NCBI GenBank assembly: GCA_019635275.1
Contig: JAHBZV010000002.1
Span: forward strand, 62,001-126,000
Reading direction: 5' to 3'
DNA length: 64,000 nt
From: Burkholderiaceae bacterium
Lineage (GTDB): Bacteria; Pseudomonadota; Gammaproteobacteria; Burkholderiales; Burkholderiaceae_E
Part shown: piece by piece, positions 11,137 through 21,223 of the stretch
Layout of the letters: each line of letters begins with the position of its first letter
Position numbering within the stretch: the stretch's first letter is position 1
Notes under the pieces: model-generated
Seen by the model: only the letters and a program-made list of their open reading frames with translations
Databases searched by the model: none
What the model was told of the DNA's origin: nothing
Program-made: the position numbers and the translations under genes

Positions 11137-13174
11137 ACGCGCTACCGCCGACTTCTCGCGCGCCGGCCAGACCAGCCCCGCTGCCGCCGGCCGTGCGCGC
11201 GCAGTGATCGACCGCGTGAGTCCGGCCGTCGACGGCGGCCGTTTCCCGGTCAAGCGCGTCACCGGCGAAACGCTGACCGTCGAGGCCGATTGCTTCGCCG
11301 ACGGACACGACGCGCTCAGGGTGATGCTGCGCTGGCGCGGCGAGGACGACAGCGAGTGGCAGGAGAAGGAGATGGCGCCGCAGGGCAACGACTGCTGGCG
11401 CGCCGACATCGTCGCCGGCGCACCGGGCCGTTACCGCTATCGCGTTGTCGCCTGGGTCGACCACTTCGCCAGCTGGCGCAGCGAATTCCGGCGACGCGAG
11501 GACCCGGCCGACCTGCGCCAGGCTGCCGAGGTCGGCGCCGCCCTGGTCGCCGAGGCGGCGGCGCGCGCGGACGACACGCACCGCGAGCCGCTGGTGGCCT
11601 GGGCCGCCGCGCTGGCCGCCGCCGCGCGCGCGGACGGCGATCCGGAGGCGCTGCGCGAGCTCGCGCTCGACCCGCAGCGTGCGCGGCTCGCGAGCCGTTT
11701 CCCCGACCGGCGCTTCGAGACCGCCTCGCCGGTCGAGTTGCCGTTGCGTGTCGATCGCGAGCGCGCGCGCTTTTCTTCGTGGTACGAGCTGTTTCCGCGC
11801 TCGACCTCGCCCGAGCCCGGGCGCCACGGCACGCTGTCGGACTGCGCAGCGCGGCTCGACTACGTCGCAGGGCTCGGATTCGACGTCGTCTACCTGCCGC
11901 CGATCCACCCGATCGGCCGCGAGCGCCGCAAGGGGCGCAACAACGCGTACGCCGCCGGGCCCGACGACGTCGGCAGCCCGTGGGCCATCGGCGCGCGCGA
12001 AGGCGGCCACAAGTCGATCCACCCGGAGCTCGGCACGATCGACGACTTCCGGCGGCTGGTGGCCAGGGCGCGGCAGCTCGGCATGGAGATCGCGCTGGAC
12101 ATCGCCTTCCAGTGCGCACCCGATCATCCGTACGTGACCGAGCACCCGCAGTGGTTCCGCTGGCGGCCCGACGGTACCGTCCAGTACGCCGAGAATCCGC
12201 CGAAGAAGTACCAGGACATCTATCCGTTCGACTTCGAGACCGAGGACTGGTCCGCCCTCTGGCACGAACTGAAGAGCGTGTTCGATTTCTGGATCGCCGA
12301 GGGCGTACGCATCTTCCGGGTCGACAATCCGCACACCAAGGCGTTCGGGTTCTGGGAATGGGTGATCGACGGGATCGGGCGCGCACACCCCGACGTGATC
12401 TTCCTGGCCGAGGCCTTCACGCGGCCGAAGGTGATGCACCGACTGGCCAAGCTCGGCTTCACGCAGTCGTACACCTACTTCGCGTGGCGCAACACGAAGC
12501 ACGAGCTGACCGCGTACTTCACCGAGCTGGCTCACGGCCCCGGCCGCGAATACTTCCGGCCGAATGCGTGGCCGAACACCCCGGACATCCTGACCGAGAC
12601 CCTGCAGCACGGCGGCCGCGCCGCGTTCACTGCGCGACTCGTGCTGGCGGCGACGCTTTCAGCCAGCTACGGGATCTACGGGCCCGCGTTCGAACTGATG
12701 GAGCACGTGGCGCGCGAACCCGGCAGCGAGGAGTACCTCGATTCGGAGAAGTACGAGATCCGCAGCTGGGCGATCGACCGCGCCGACAGCCTTCGCGACC
12801 TCGTCGCGCTCGTCAACCGGATCCGCCGCGAGAACCCCGCCCTGCAGTCGGACCGCAGCCTCGCCTTCATGCCGACCGACAACGAGCAGGTGATCTGCTA
12901 CGCCAAGCGCTCGGGCGACGGCTCGAACACGATCGTCGTCGTCGTCGATCTCGACCCGCACCACTCGCACGGCGCGTGGCTCGACCTCGACCTGGACTGG
13001 CTGGGAATCGCCACCGATTCCACCTACCAGATGCACGACCTGCTCTCGGGCGCGCGCTACCTCTGGCAGGGGGCGCGCAACTACGTGCGCCTGGATCCGG
13101 CGCACATGCCGGCGCACGTGTTCCGGGTCCGCCACCGGCTGCGCCGCGAGCAGGACTTCGACTATTTCCTCTGA
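11129..13174 (+). CDS. glgE: Alpha-1,4-glucan:maltose-1-phosphate maltosyltransferase
   Basis: GlgE extends alpha-1,4 glucans with maltosyl units from maltose-1-phosphate and releases phosphate. The 681 residues match the family length (about 660-700). The nucleophile D399 lies in FRVDNPHTK, the acid/base E428 in FLAEAFTRP and the third acid D486 in NTPDIL, at nearly the same positions as in characterised actinobacterial GlgE. The late YEIRSWAID and VVVVDLDP blocks also fit. ATG at 11129 has a strong AAGGAGG site inside the end of glgB. It is followed after 15 bases by treS/mak, whose product supplies maltose-1-phosphate, so donor and user enzymes are co-transcribed. Confidence 0.96.
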
Positions 13175-13189
13175 CAGCGACGGCAACGC

Positions 13190-16100
13190 ATGGCCACCGA
13201 GGCGCCGAACGACCCGCACTGGTACAAGGACGCGGTCGTCTACCAGTTGCACGTCAAGGCGTTCTGCGACTCGAACAGCGACGGCCTCGGCGATTTCGTG
13301 GGCCTGACGTCGAAGCTGGACTACGTCCGCGACCTCGGCGTCAACGCGATCTGGTTGCTGCCGTTCTACCCTTCGCCGCTGCGCGACGACGGCTACGACG
13401 TGGCCGACTACCACAACGTGCACCCGAACTACGGGACGCGCAACGACTTCCGGCTCTTCGTCCGCGAGGCGCACAGGCGCGGGCTGCGCGTGATCACCGA
13501 GCTGGTGGTCAACCACACGTCGGACCAGCACCCGTGGTTCCAGGCCGCGCGCCGCGCGCCGCCGGGTTCGTCCAAGCGGGACTTCTACGTCTGGAGCGAC
13601 GATCCGAACCGCTATTCGGGCACTCGCATCATCTTCACCGATACCGAGAGCTCGAACTGGGCCTGGGACGACGTCGCGAAGGCGTACTACTGGCACCGGT
13701 TCTTCAGCCACCAGCCGGACCTCAACTTCGCGAACCCGAACGTGCTGAAGGCCGTGGTGCGCACGATGCGCTTCTGGCTCGACATGGGCGTCGACGGCTT
13801 CCGGCTCGACGCGATCCCCTACCTGTGCGAGCGCGAGGGCACCAGCAACGAAAACCTGCCCGAGACGCACCGGGTGATCAAGCGGATCCGCGCAATGCTC
13901 GACGAGCGGCACGCCAACCGCCTGCTGTTGGCGGAGGCCAACCAGTGGCCCGAGGACGTCCGCGAATATTTCGGCGACGAGGACGAGTGCCACATGGCAT
14001 ATCACTTCCCGCTGATGCCCCGGATGTACATGGCGATCGCGCAGGAAGATCGTCACCCGATCGTCGAGATCATGGGGCAGACTCCCGACATTCCCGAGAG
14101 TTGCCAGTGGGCGATCTTCCTGCGCAACCACGACGAGCTGACGCTGGAGATGGTCACGCACCGCGAGCGCGACTACATGTACCGCACCTACGCGGCCGAC
14201 CCTCGCGCACGCATCAACCTCGGCATACGCAGGCGCCTCGCCCCGCTGATGGAGAACGACAGCGAGCGCATCAAGCTGATGAACAGCCTGCTGTTGTCGA
14301 TGCCTGGTTCGCCGATCATCTACTACGGCGACGAGATCGGGATGGGCGACAACATCTTCCTCGGCGATCGCGACGGCGTGCGCACGCCGATGCAGTGGAG
14401 CCCGGACCGCAATGCCGGCTTCTCGCGCGCCGACCCGCAGCGACTGTACCTGCCGCCGATCATGGACCCGATCTACGGCTACGAGGCGGTCAACGTCGAA
14501 GCGCAGGCACGCGATCCGTCATCGCTGCTGAACTGGATGCGCAGGATGCTCGCGGTACGCCGTTCGAGCCGTGCGTTCGGGCGGGGGCGCCTGTCGTTCC
14601 TCTCGCCGGGAAACCGCAAGGTCCTCGCCTACCTGCGCGAGTACGACGCTGGCGACGAGCACGATGTGATCCTGTGCGTGGCCAACCTCTCGCGCTCGGC
14701 ACAACCGGTCGAACTGAACCTGTCGAAGTTCCGCGGACGCGTGCCGGTCGAGATGATCGGGCGAACACCGTTCCCCCCGGTCGGCGACCTGCCCTACCTG
14801 CTGACGCTGGCGGCCCACGGCTTCTACTGGTTCCGCCTGGCGCTCGACGCCGATGTGCCGTACTGGCACGAAGAGCACCTGGTCCGCGATGACCTGCCGC
14901 TCATGGTGATGTTCGACGGCTGGTCGAGCCTGTTCCGCGACCGGGTCGTGCCGTGGCGCATCCGCATGGCCGAGACGACCCGGGAGCGCTTCGAGTGCGA
15001 GGTGCTGCCCCGCTTCGTGGCGCAGCAACGCTGGTTCTCCGGCAAGGACGCGGCGCTGGAGCGGGTCGCGTTGCGCGACTGGACGGTACTCGCCGACGGC
15101 GGCCGAAGCTGGCTGATCGCCATCGTGGGCGCCCGCACGCGCCGCGCGCCGCAGGAGGCCGTCGACGCGGGCAGCTACTTCCTTCCGCTTGGCTTGCTGT
15201 GGGGCGACGCCGAGGAGCCGCAGGTGCGCACGCTCGGCCCGGCGATACTGGCGAAGGTGCGCCAGCAGGGCGAGGTCGGCGTGCTGGCCGACGCGCTGGC
15301 CGACGAGTCCTTCTGCCGCATGCTGGTCAAGGCGATCGGCCGGCGCGAGGCGCTCGCGCTGACCGCGGGCAGGATCGACTTCGTGCCGACCTCGTCGTTC
15401 GAAGCGATCGTCGGCGAGGACATCGATTCGCTCGCGGTGCATCGCGGCGCCGGCCAGTCGACCAACGCGACGGTCGTGCTCGGCGAGCGGGCGTTCGTCA
15501 AGGCGTACCGGCGGCTCCAGGTGGGCGTCAACCCGGAACTCGAAATCGGCAGGTTCCTGACCGATGTCGCGCACTTCGAGCACTGCGTGCCGGTGGCGGG
15601 GTCGATCGAATACGTCGGCCCGGACGGTGCCCCCGTGACGCTGGCGATCGTGCAGAAGTACGTGCCCCACCAGGGCGACGGCTGGAACCTGACCGTCGAC
15701 TACCTGTCGCGCTTCTTCGAGGAGCAGCGGGTGCACGCGCGCGACGACTCGGACGGGCACGGCGCGTTCCTCGACCTGATCGGAACCCTCGGCCTGCGGG
15801 TCGGCCAGCTGCATTGCGCGCTGGGCTCGAAGACCGGCGACCCGGCGTTCGATCCGGAGCCGGTCGACGCCGCGCGACTGCAGTCGTGGCGCAACCGCGT
15901 GAAGGAAGAGACCGACGAGTCGCTCGCGCTGCTGGAGCGGCAACTCGATCACCTGCCCGCGGACGCGCGGGTGCAGGCCGCAGCCGTCCTCGACCGCAGC
16001 GCGCAACTGCTCGAACTCGCCGGCCGCCCTGTCGGCGGCCCCGAGGGCCTGCTGTGCGCGCGGCATCACGGCGACCTGCACCTCGGCCAGGTCCTGCTCG

Positions 16101-16507
16101 CCAGCAACGACTTCCTCATCATCGACTTCGAGGGCGAGCCGTCGCGCCCGATCGAGGAGCGCCGTGCTCGGCACACGCCGCTACGTGACGTCGCCGGGAT
16201 GCTCCGCTCCTTCGACTACGCACGCTGGGCCGCGATCGGCCGGGTGGCGCAGGGCCCCGACGAGGTGCAGCGCTTCGAACCGCCGTCGGCGCAATGGCTG
16301 GCCAGCACGCGGCAGGCTTTCCTTTCCGGCTACGCGCGCGCCACCGCCGGCGCCGGGTTGTTCCCGTCGATCGACGCGGCCCTGCCGCTGCTGGCACTGC
16401 TGGAACTCGAGAAGTCGATGTACGAACTGCGGTACGAGTTGTCGAACCGGCCCGCCTGGGCAGGAATTGCGCTTCGGGGCATCCTGGACTCGGTTCGGAC
16501 CGCGTAA
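13190..16507 (+). CDS. treS: Trehalose synthase fused to maltokinase (TreS-Mak)
   Basis: A 1105-residue bifunctional protein. Residues 1 to about 550 are a GH13 trehalose synthase that interconverts trehalose and maltose: D207 in [10 protein letters not shown]249 in LLAEANQW, D315 in LRNHDEL. From about 600 to the end is an aminoglycoside-phosphotransferase-like maltokinase that phosphorylates maltose with [11 protein letters not shown] holds the catalytic D962 and DFEG the Mg-binding D979. Together they make the substrate of GlgE from trehalose. In mycobacteria the two are separate proteins that form a complex; the fusion is known from many proteobacteria. A membrane-channel-like gene follows 14 bases downstream. 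Confidence 0.95.
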   Translation: MATEAPNDPHWYKDAVVYQLHVKAFCDSNSDGLGDFVGLTSKLDYVRDLGVNAIWLLPFYPSPLRDDGYDVADYHNVHPNYGTRNDFRLFVREAHRRGLRVITELVVNHTSDQHPWFQAARRAPPGSSKRDFYVWSDDPNRYSGTRIIFTDTESSNWAWDDVAKAYYWHRFFSHQPDLNFANPNVLKAVVRTMRFWLDMGVDGFRLDAIPYLCEREGTSNENLPETHRVIKRIRAMLDERHANRLLLAEANQWPEDVREYFGDEDECHMAYHFPLMPRMYMAIAQEDRHPIVEIMGQTPDIPESCQWAIFLRNHDELTLEMVTHRERDYMYRTYAADPRARINLGIRRRLAPLMENDSERIKLMNSLLLSMPGSPIIYYGDEIGMGDNIFLGDRDGVRTPMQWSPDRNAGFSRADPQRLYLPPIMDPIYGYEAVNVEAQARDPSSLLNWMRRMLAVRRSSRAFGRGRLSFLSPGNRKVLAYLREYDAGDEHDVILCVANLSRSAQPVELNLSKFRGRVPVEMIGRTPFPPVGDLPYLLTLAAHGFYWFRLALDADVPYWHEEHLVRDDLPLMVMFDGWSSLFRDRVVPWRIRMAETTRERFECEVLPRFVAQQRWFSGKDAALERVALRDWTVLADGGRSWLIAIVGARTRRAPQEAVDAGSYFLPLGLLWGDAEEPQVRTLGPAILAKVRQQGEVGVLADALADESFCRMLVKAIGRREALALTAGRIDFVPTSSFEAIVGEDIDSLAVHRGAGQSTNATVVLGERAFVKAYRRLQVGVNPELEIGRFLTDVAHFEHCVPVAGSIEYVGPDGAPVTLAIVQKYVPHQGDGWNLTVDYLSRFFEEQRVHARDDSDGHGAFLDLIGTLGLRVGQLHCALGSKTGDPAFDPEPVDAARLQSWRNRVKEETDESLALLERQLDHLPADARVQAAAVLDRSAQLLELAGRPVGGPEGLLCARHHGDLHLGQVLLASNDFLIIDFEGEPSRPIEERRARHTPLRDVAGMLRSFDYARWAAIGRVAQGPDEVQRFEPPSAQWLASTRQAFLSGYARATAGAGLFPSIDAALPLLALLELEKSMYELRYELSNRPAWAGIALRGILDSVRTA

Positions 16508-16521
16508 CACGGGAGGCTGAC

Positions 16522-17208
16522 ATGGAAAGGGTGGACGTGATGCTCGAGCCGCTCCGGGCGTTCCTGGCGCAACTGGGGGCGTTCATGCCGAGGCTGCTGC
16601 TCGCGGCGGCCGTGCTCGTAGCGGGCTGGCTGATCGCGAAGGCGGTGCGCTTTGCCGTGATCAAGGCGCTGCGCGCCGCCAACTTCCACGTCGTGACCGA
16701 GCGCGCCGGCATCGACGATTTCCTCGTCCAGGGCGGGTTGCGCGAGGGCTCGATCGGCCTGTTCGGGACGCTCGCCTGGTGGCTGGTGATGCTCGCGGCG
16801 CTGGTGATCGCGTTCAACGGCCTCGGCCTGACCTACATCACCGACCTGCTGGGCAAGGTGATGCTGTTCGTCCCGAAGCTGGTGGTCGCGCTGGTGATCG
16901 TCGCGTTCGGCGCCTACTTCGCGCGTTTCGTCTCGACCGCGGTAACGGCCTGGTGCAAGGGGATCGACATGCCCGACGCGGCCTTCCTCGGGCGCATGGC
17001 GCGGATCGCGATCCTGGTGTTCGTCGCCCTGATCGCGCTCGACCAGGTCGGGGTGGGCGGTGACATCGTGCGCCAGAGCTTCCTGGTCGTACTGGCCGGC
17101 GTGGTGCTCGCGCTGGCGCTGGCATTCGGGCTCGGCGCCCGCGACCGCGCAGAGGAGATGCTCGAGCGCTGGTGGCCCCGGCGCGGCAGCGGCGGCGGGC
17201 CGTCGTGA
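16522..17208 (+). CDS. Small MscS-like membrane protein
   Basis: A 228-residue protein with about five membrane segments, starting from an ATG with a good GGGAGG site. The repeat-like segments LLLAAAVLVAGWLIAKAVRF and LVVALVIVAFGAYFARFVST resemble the conserved TM-helix repeat found in mechanosensitive-channel relatives. The typical MscS beta domain and C-terminal cage are absent, so it may not be a pore by itself. It lies inside the glucan-trehalose operon, and its stop overlaps the start of glgX (TGATG), so it is made with the enzymes. Trehalose is an osmolyte, so a membrane-tension or osmotic role is attractive but unproven. Confidence 0.75.
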   Translation: MERVDVMLEPLRAFLAQLGAFMPRLLLAAAVLVAGWLIAKAVRFAVIKALRAANFHVVTERAGIDDFLVQGGLREGSIGLFGTLAWWLVMLAALVIAFNGLGLTYITDLLGKVMLFVPKLVVALVIVAFGAYFARFVSTAVTAWCKGIDMPDAAFLGRMARIAILVFVALIALDQVGVGGDIVRQSFLVVLAGVVLALALAFGLGARDRAEEMLERWWPRRGSGGGPS

Positions 17209-19337
17209 TGGACGAGGCTTCGCTGCCCGCGGTCTGGCCGGGGCGCCCCTACCCGCTGGGCGCGACCTGGGACGGCGAGGGCGTCAACTTCGCGCTGTTC
17301 TCCGAGGAGGCGCTGCGGGTCGAGCTGTGCCTGTTCGGCATGGACGGGCGTCACGAACTGCAGCGGGTCGAGCTCAGCGAGTGCACCGACCAGGTCTGGC
17401 ACGGCTACCTGCCACAGGCGCGTCCCGGCCTGGTCTACGGCTACCGCGTCCATGGGCCCTACGAGCCGAGGCAGGGACTGCGTTTCAACCCGAACAAGCT
17501 GCTGCTCGATCCGTATGCGAAGGCGATCGTCGGCTCGGTGCGCTGGCACGACGCGCTGTTCGGCTACACGATCGGCGATCCCCGCGCGGACTTGTCGTTC
17601 GACCGGCGCGACAGCGCACCTTTCGTGCCGAAGGCGCGAGTGGTCGAAACCGCGTTCAGCTGGGGCGACGATCGGCGCCCCGACGTCCCGTGGAACGAGA
17701 CGATCATCTACGAACTGAACGTGCGCGGCTTCACGATGCGCCACCCCGACGTACCCGAGGCGCTGCGTGGCACCTACGCGGCGCTGACCCACCAGCCGGT
17801 CATCGACTACCTGAAGCGGCTCGGCGTGACCATGGTCGAGTTGATGCCGGTCCACGCGTTCGTCGACGACCGGCGCCTGGTCGACGCGGGGATGCGCAAC
17901 TACTGGGGCTACAACACGCTGGGCTATTTCGCGCCGGAAGCGCGCTACAACGCCTCGAACCGGGTCAACGAGTTCAAGACGATGGTCAAGGCGCTGCACT
18001 CGGCCGGCATCGAGGTGATCGTCGACGTCGTCTACAACCACACCTGCGAAGGCAACCACCTCGGCCCGACGCTGGGCATGCGCGGCATCGACAACGCCGC
18101 CTATTACCGGCTCGATCCGGCCGATCCACGCTACTACACCGATTTCACCGGCTGCGGAAACACGGTCAACCTGCTGCACTCGCGCACGCTCCAGCTGGTG
18201 ATGGATTCGTTGCGCTATTGGGCCGAGGAGATGCACGTCGACGGCTTCCGCTTCGACCTCGCGCCGGCGCTCGCCCGCGCCGCCGGCGGCACCGAGAGCT
18301 GGGGCAGCTTCTTCGACGTGATCCGCCAGGCCCCGATCCTGAACCGCGTCAAGCTGATCGCCGAGCCATGGGACATCGGCCACGGCGGATACCACGTCGG
18401 CAACTTCCCCGCCGGCTGGGCCGAGTGGAACGACCGCTACCGCGACGGGATGCGCGCCTACTGGAAGGGGGACGGCGGGCTGATCGGCGAGTTCGCGCGC
18501 CGCCTCACGGGCTCGAGCGACCTCTACGGCCGCTCGGGGCGCCGCCCGCACGCGAGCATCAACTACATCACCTCGCACGACGGCTTCACGCTGTCCGACC
18601 TGGTGTCGTACAACGAGCGCCACAACGAGGCCAACGGCGAGTCGGGTGCCGACGGTCACGAAGAGAACCTCTCGTGGAACTGCGGCGTCGAAGGGCCGAC
18701 CGACGACGCGGAGGTCCGCGCGCTGCGCGCGCGCCAGCGGCGCAACTTTCTCGCGACGCTGCTGTTGTCGCAGGGGGTGCCAATGCTTCTTGCCGGCGAC
18801 GAGATCGGGCGGACCCAGCAGGGCAACAACAACGCGTACTGCCAGGACAACGAGCTGTCGTGGCTCGACTGGTCGCTCGACGACGAGCGCGAGTCGCTGC
18901 TCGAGTTCACCCGCACGCTGGTGCAGTTGCGCCGCGAGCACCCGGCGTTCCGACGTCGCGACTTCTTCCAGGGCCGGCCGCTGCACGGCGGCGGGATCAA
19001 GGACATCCTATGGCTGCGGCCCGACGGCGCCGAGATGAGCGACGACGAATGGGAGCATGCGCACGCGCGCTGCCTGGCGGTCTACCTCTCCGGCTCCGGC
19101 CTGCACGAGGTGGATCGCAGGGGACGGCCGGTACGAGACGACGACTTCCTGATGCTGTTCAACGCGCACCATGACGAGATCGCGTTCGTGCTGCCCGCGC
19201 TGGGCGGCGAGTCGTGGCAGTGCGTGCTCGACACCGCCGGGGCCGGGCCTTGCGACGCGTGCTACGGCGCCGGTGCCGCGTACGCGCTGCGCGGGCGATC
19301 GCTCGCGCTGCTCGCGCGCCCCGCATCGCTTCAATGA
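17208..19337 (+). CDS. glgX: Glycogen debranching enzyme GlgX/TreX, copy 1
   Basis: A 709-residue GH13 isoamylase that hydrolyses alpha-1,6 branches and so supplies linear chains for TreY/TreZ. An N-terminal CBM48 domain (about 10-110) precedes the barrel. The catalytic residues are D350 in [10 protein letters not shown]386 in IAEPWD and D458 in [11 protein letters not shown] at 17208 overlaps the stop of the membrane protein, and the end overlaps treZ by ATGA. A second, closely similar copy lies at 28738; this copy lacks the Pro/Gly-rich insert that the other has near its C-terminus. Position between treS/mak and treZ fits a TreX role. Confidence 0.95.
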   Translation: MDEASLPAVWPGRPYPLGATWDGEGVNFALFSEEALRVELCLFGMDGRHELQRVELSECTDQVWHGYLPQARPGLVYGYRVHGPYEPRQGLRFNPNKLLLDPYAKAIVGSVRWHDALFGYTIGDPRADLSFDRRDSAPFVPKARVVETAFSWGDDRRPDVPWNETIIYELNVRGFTMRHPDVPEALRGTYAALTHQPVIDYLKRLGVTMVELMPVHAFVDDRRLVDAGMRNYWGYNTLGYFAPEARYNASNRVNEFKTMVKALHSAGIEVIVDVVYNHTCEGNHLGPTLGMRGIDNAAYYRLDPADPRYYTDFTGCGNTVNLLHSRTLQLVMDSLRYWAEEMHVDGFRFDLAPALARAAGGTESWGSFFDVIRQAPILNRVKLIAEPWDIGHGGYHVGNFPAGWAEWNDRYRDGMRAYWKGDGGLIGEFARRLTGSSDLYGRSGRRPHASINYITSHDGFTLSDLVSYNERHNEANGESGADGHEENLSWNCGVEGPTDDAEVRALRARQRRNFLATLLLSQGVPMLLAGDEIGRTQQGNNNAYCQDNELSWLDWSLDDERESLLEFTRTLVQLRREHPAFRRRDFFQGRPLHGGGIKDILWLRPDGAEMSDDEWEHAHARCLAVYLSGSGLHEVDRRGRPVRDDDFLMLFNAHHDEIAFVLPALGGESWQCVLDTAGAGPCDACYGAGAAYALRGRSLALLARPASLQ

Positions 19338-21223
19338 GGCGCACGCACGCGATGCCGTTCGGCGCGTCGCTGCACGCGCACGCCGGCGCACGCTTCCGGC
19401 TCTGGGCGCCCGCCCGGGATCGGATCGACCTCGAGTTCGTCCGCCCCGTCGCAGGCGCCCCACCCGCCGCCGGCGGATCGCTGCAGGTCATCGCGCGGCT
19501 CCCGATGCGCCGTTCGCCCGACGGGTGGCACGACGTGGACGTGCCAGATGCGGCGGCCGGGTCGCTCTACCGCTACCGGCTCGACGACGGCCTCGCCGTC
19601 CCTGACCCGGCCTCGCGGTTCAACCCGCTCGACGCGCACGGGCCGAGCGAGCTGATCGACCCGCTCGAGCATCGCTGGGCCGATGCGGGATGGGCCGGTC
19701 GGCCCTGGCACGAGGCGGTCGTCTACGAAATGCACGTGGGCACGTTCACGTCGACCGGCACCTTCGAGGCGGCGCGCCAGCGGCTCGCAGACCTGGCGGA
19801 TCTGGGGATCACCGCGATCGAGTTGATGCCGATCGCGGAATTCCCCGGGGCGCGGAACTGGGGCTACGACGGCGTCCTTCCCTATGCACCCGACGCGTCG
19901 TACGGCCGGCCGGATGAGCTGAAGCGTTTCGTCGAATCCGCGCACGTGCTGGGGCTGATGGTACTGCTCGACGTCGTCTACAACCACTTCGGCCCCGACG
20001 GCAACTACCTGAACGCGTATGCGCCGCAGTTCTTCGATGCGGCGCGGCGCACGCCGTGGGGCGCAGCGATCGACTTCGACGGACCGTCGAGCGCGACCGT
20101 GCGCGACTTCTTCGTCCAGAACGCCCTCTACTGGGTCTGCGAGTACGGCTTCGACGGATTGCGCATCGACGCGGTGCACGCGATCCGGGACCGTTCGTCG
20201 CCGGACATCGTCGAGTCGATCGTGCGGGCGCTGCGCGATGGCCCGGGCCGCGAGCGCTTCGTCCACGTCGTGCTCGAGAACGACCGCAACGAGTCTCGCT
20301 ACCTCGAGCGCGACCCCCTGGACCGGGAGGCTGCCCGCCCGAGGCAGGCCGACGCCCAGTGGAACGACGACATCCACCACGCCTTGCACGTGCTGCTGAC
20401 CGGCGAATCGGACGGCTATTACGCCGACTACGCCGACGCGCCGGTCGATCGGCTCGGCCGCGCGCTCGCGCAGGGCTTCGTCTACCAGGGCGACGTCTCG
20501 CGGTTTCGCGGCGGCGCGCGCCGCGGCGAGCCAAGCGCCCACCTGCCGCCGTCGGCGTTCGTGGCCTTTCTTCAGAGCCATGACCAGGTCGGCAACCGCG
20601 CGTTCGGCGAGCGCATCGACGCCGTCGCCGACGCCGCGCTGATGCCTGCGGCGCTGGCCTGCGTACTGCTCGGTCCGCAGGTCCCGATGCTGTTCATGGG
20701 CGAGGAGTTCGCCGCTTCGACGCCGTTCCTGTTCTTCTGCGACTTCGGCCCCGAGCTGGCCGCCGCAGTGCGCAACGGCCGCCGCGAGGAATTCGCGCGA
20801 TTCGAGGCTTTTCGCGACCGCGCGGCGCGCGAGGCGATCCCCGACCCGAACGCCCTCGGCACCTTCGCAGCCTCGAGGCTTCGCTGGGACGAGCGCGATG
20901 CGCCTCCGCATCGCGAGCGGCTGGCGCTGGTTCGACGACTGCTGCAGCTTCGCCGCTTGCTGATGCCGAGGCTCGCGCGGATCCGTAGCGGCGGTCGCTG
21001 GTCGGCAGGCGGCGCCGCGCTGCACGTACGTTGGCAGATCGCGGATGGCGGCGGCGAGGCACTCGTACTGCACGCCAATTTCGGCGCGCAACCGGTCGAG
21101 GCGCTCACCGGCGCGCGCGCAGCGATCGCCTTCTCGCATGGCGCGACGCGGGGCGACGCCGCCGATGTCTGGAGCCTCGAGCGCGGCGGCGTGCTGTTGG
21201 CACTGGAGAAGGGCGATGGCTGA
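19334..21223 (+). CDS. treZ: Malto-oligosyltrehalose trehalohydrolase
   Basis: TreZ hydrolyses the bond next to the trehalose end of maltooligosyltrehalose and frees trehalose. The 629 residues carry the early FRLWAPARDRIDLE block of the carbohydrate-binding domain, then a GH13 barrel with D279 in LRIDAVHAI, E315 in HVVLENDRNE and D417 in QSHDQVGN. The LENDRNES and GPQVPMLFMGEEFAAS blocks are characteristic of TreZ rather than GlgB. ATG at 19334 overlaps the glgX stop by four bases; another in-frame ATG follows at 19352. It ends eight bases inside the start of the malQ/treY fusion. Enzyme and partner TreY are therefore coupled. Confidence 0.94.
   Translation: MRRTHAMPFGASLHAHAGARFRLWAPARDRIDLEFVRPVAGAPPAAGGSLQVIARLPMRRSPDGWHDVDVPDAAAGSLYRYRLDDGLAVPDPASRFNPLDAHGPSELIDPLEHRWADAGWAGRPWHEAVVYEMHVGTFTSTGTFEAARQRLADLADLGITAIELMPIAEFPGARNWGYDGVLPYAPDASYGRPDELKRFVESAHVLGLMVLLDVVYNHFGPDGNYLNAYAPQFFDAARRTPWGAAIDFDGPSSATVRDFFVQNALYWVCEYGFDGLRIDAVHAIRDRSSPDIVESIVRALRDGPGRERFVHVVLENDRNESRYLERDPLDREAARPRQADAQWNDDIHHALHVLLTGESDGYYADYADAPVDRLGRALAQGFVYQGDVSRFRGGARRGEPSAHLPPSAFVAFLQSHDQVGNRAFGERIDAVADAALMPAALACVLLGPQVPMLFMGEEFAASTPFLFFCDFGPELAAAVRNGRREEFARFEAFRDRAAREAIPDPNALGTFAASRLRWDERDAPPHRERLALVRRLLQLRRLLMPRLARIRSGGRWSAGGAALHVRWQIADGGGEALVLHANFGAQPVEALTGARAAIAFSHGATRGDAADVWSLERGGVLLALEKGDG

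Noticed and set aside
11290..14892. A 1200-codon plus-strand frame across glgE and treS
   Set aside because: It is the out-of-phase shadow of two clear GH13 genes; its product is Arg/Ala/Pro-rich and matches nothing.
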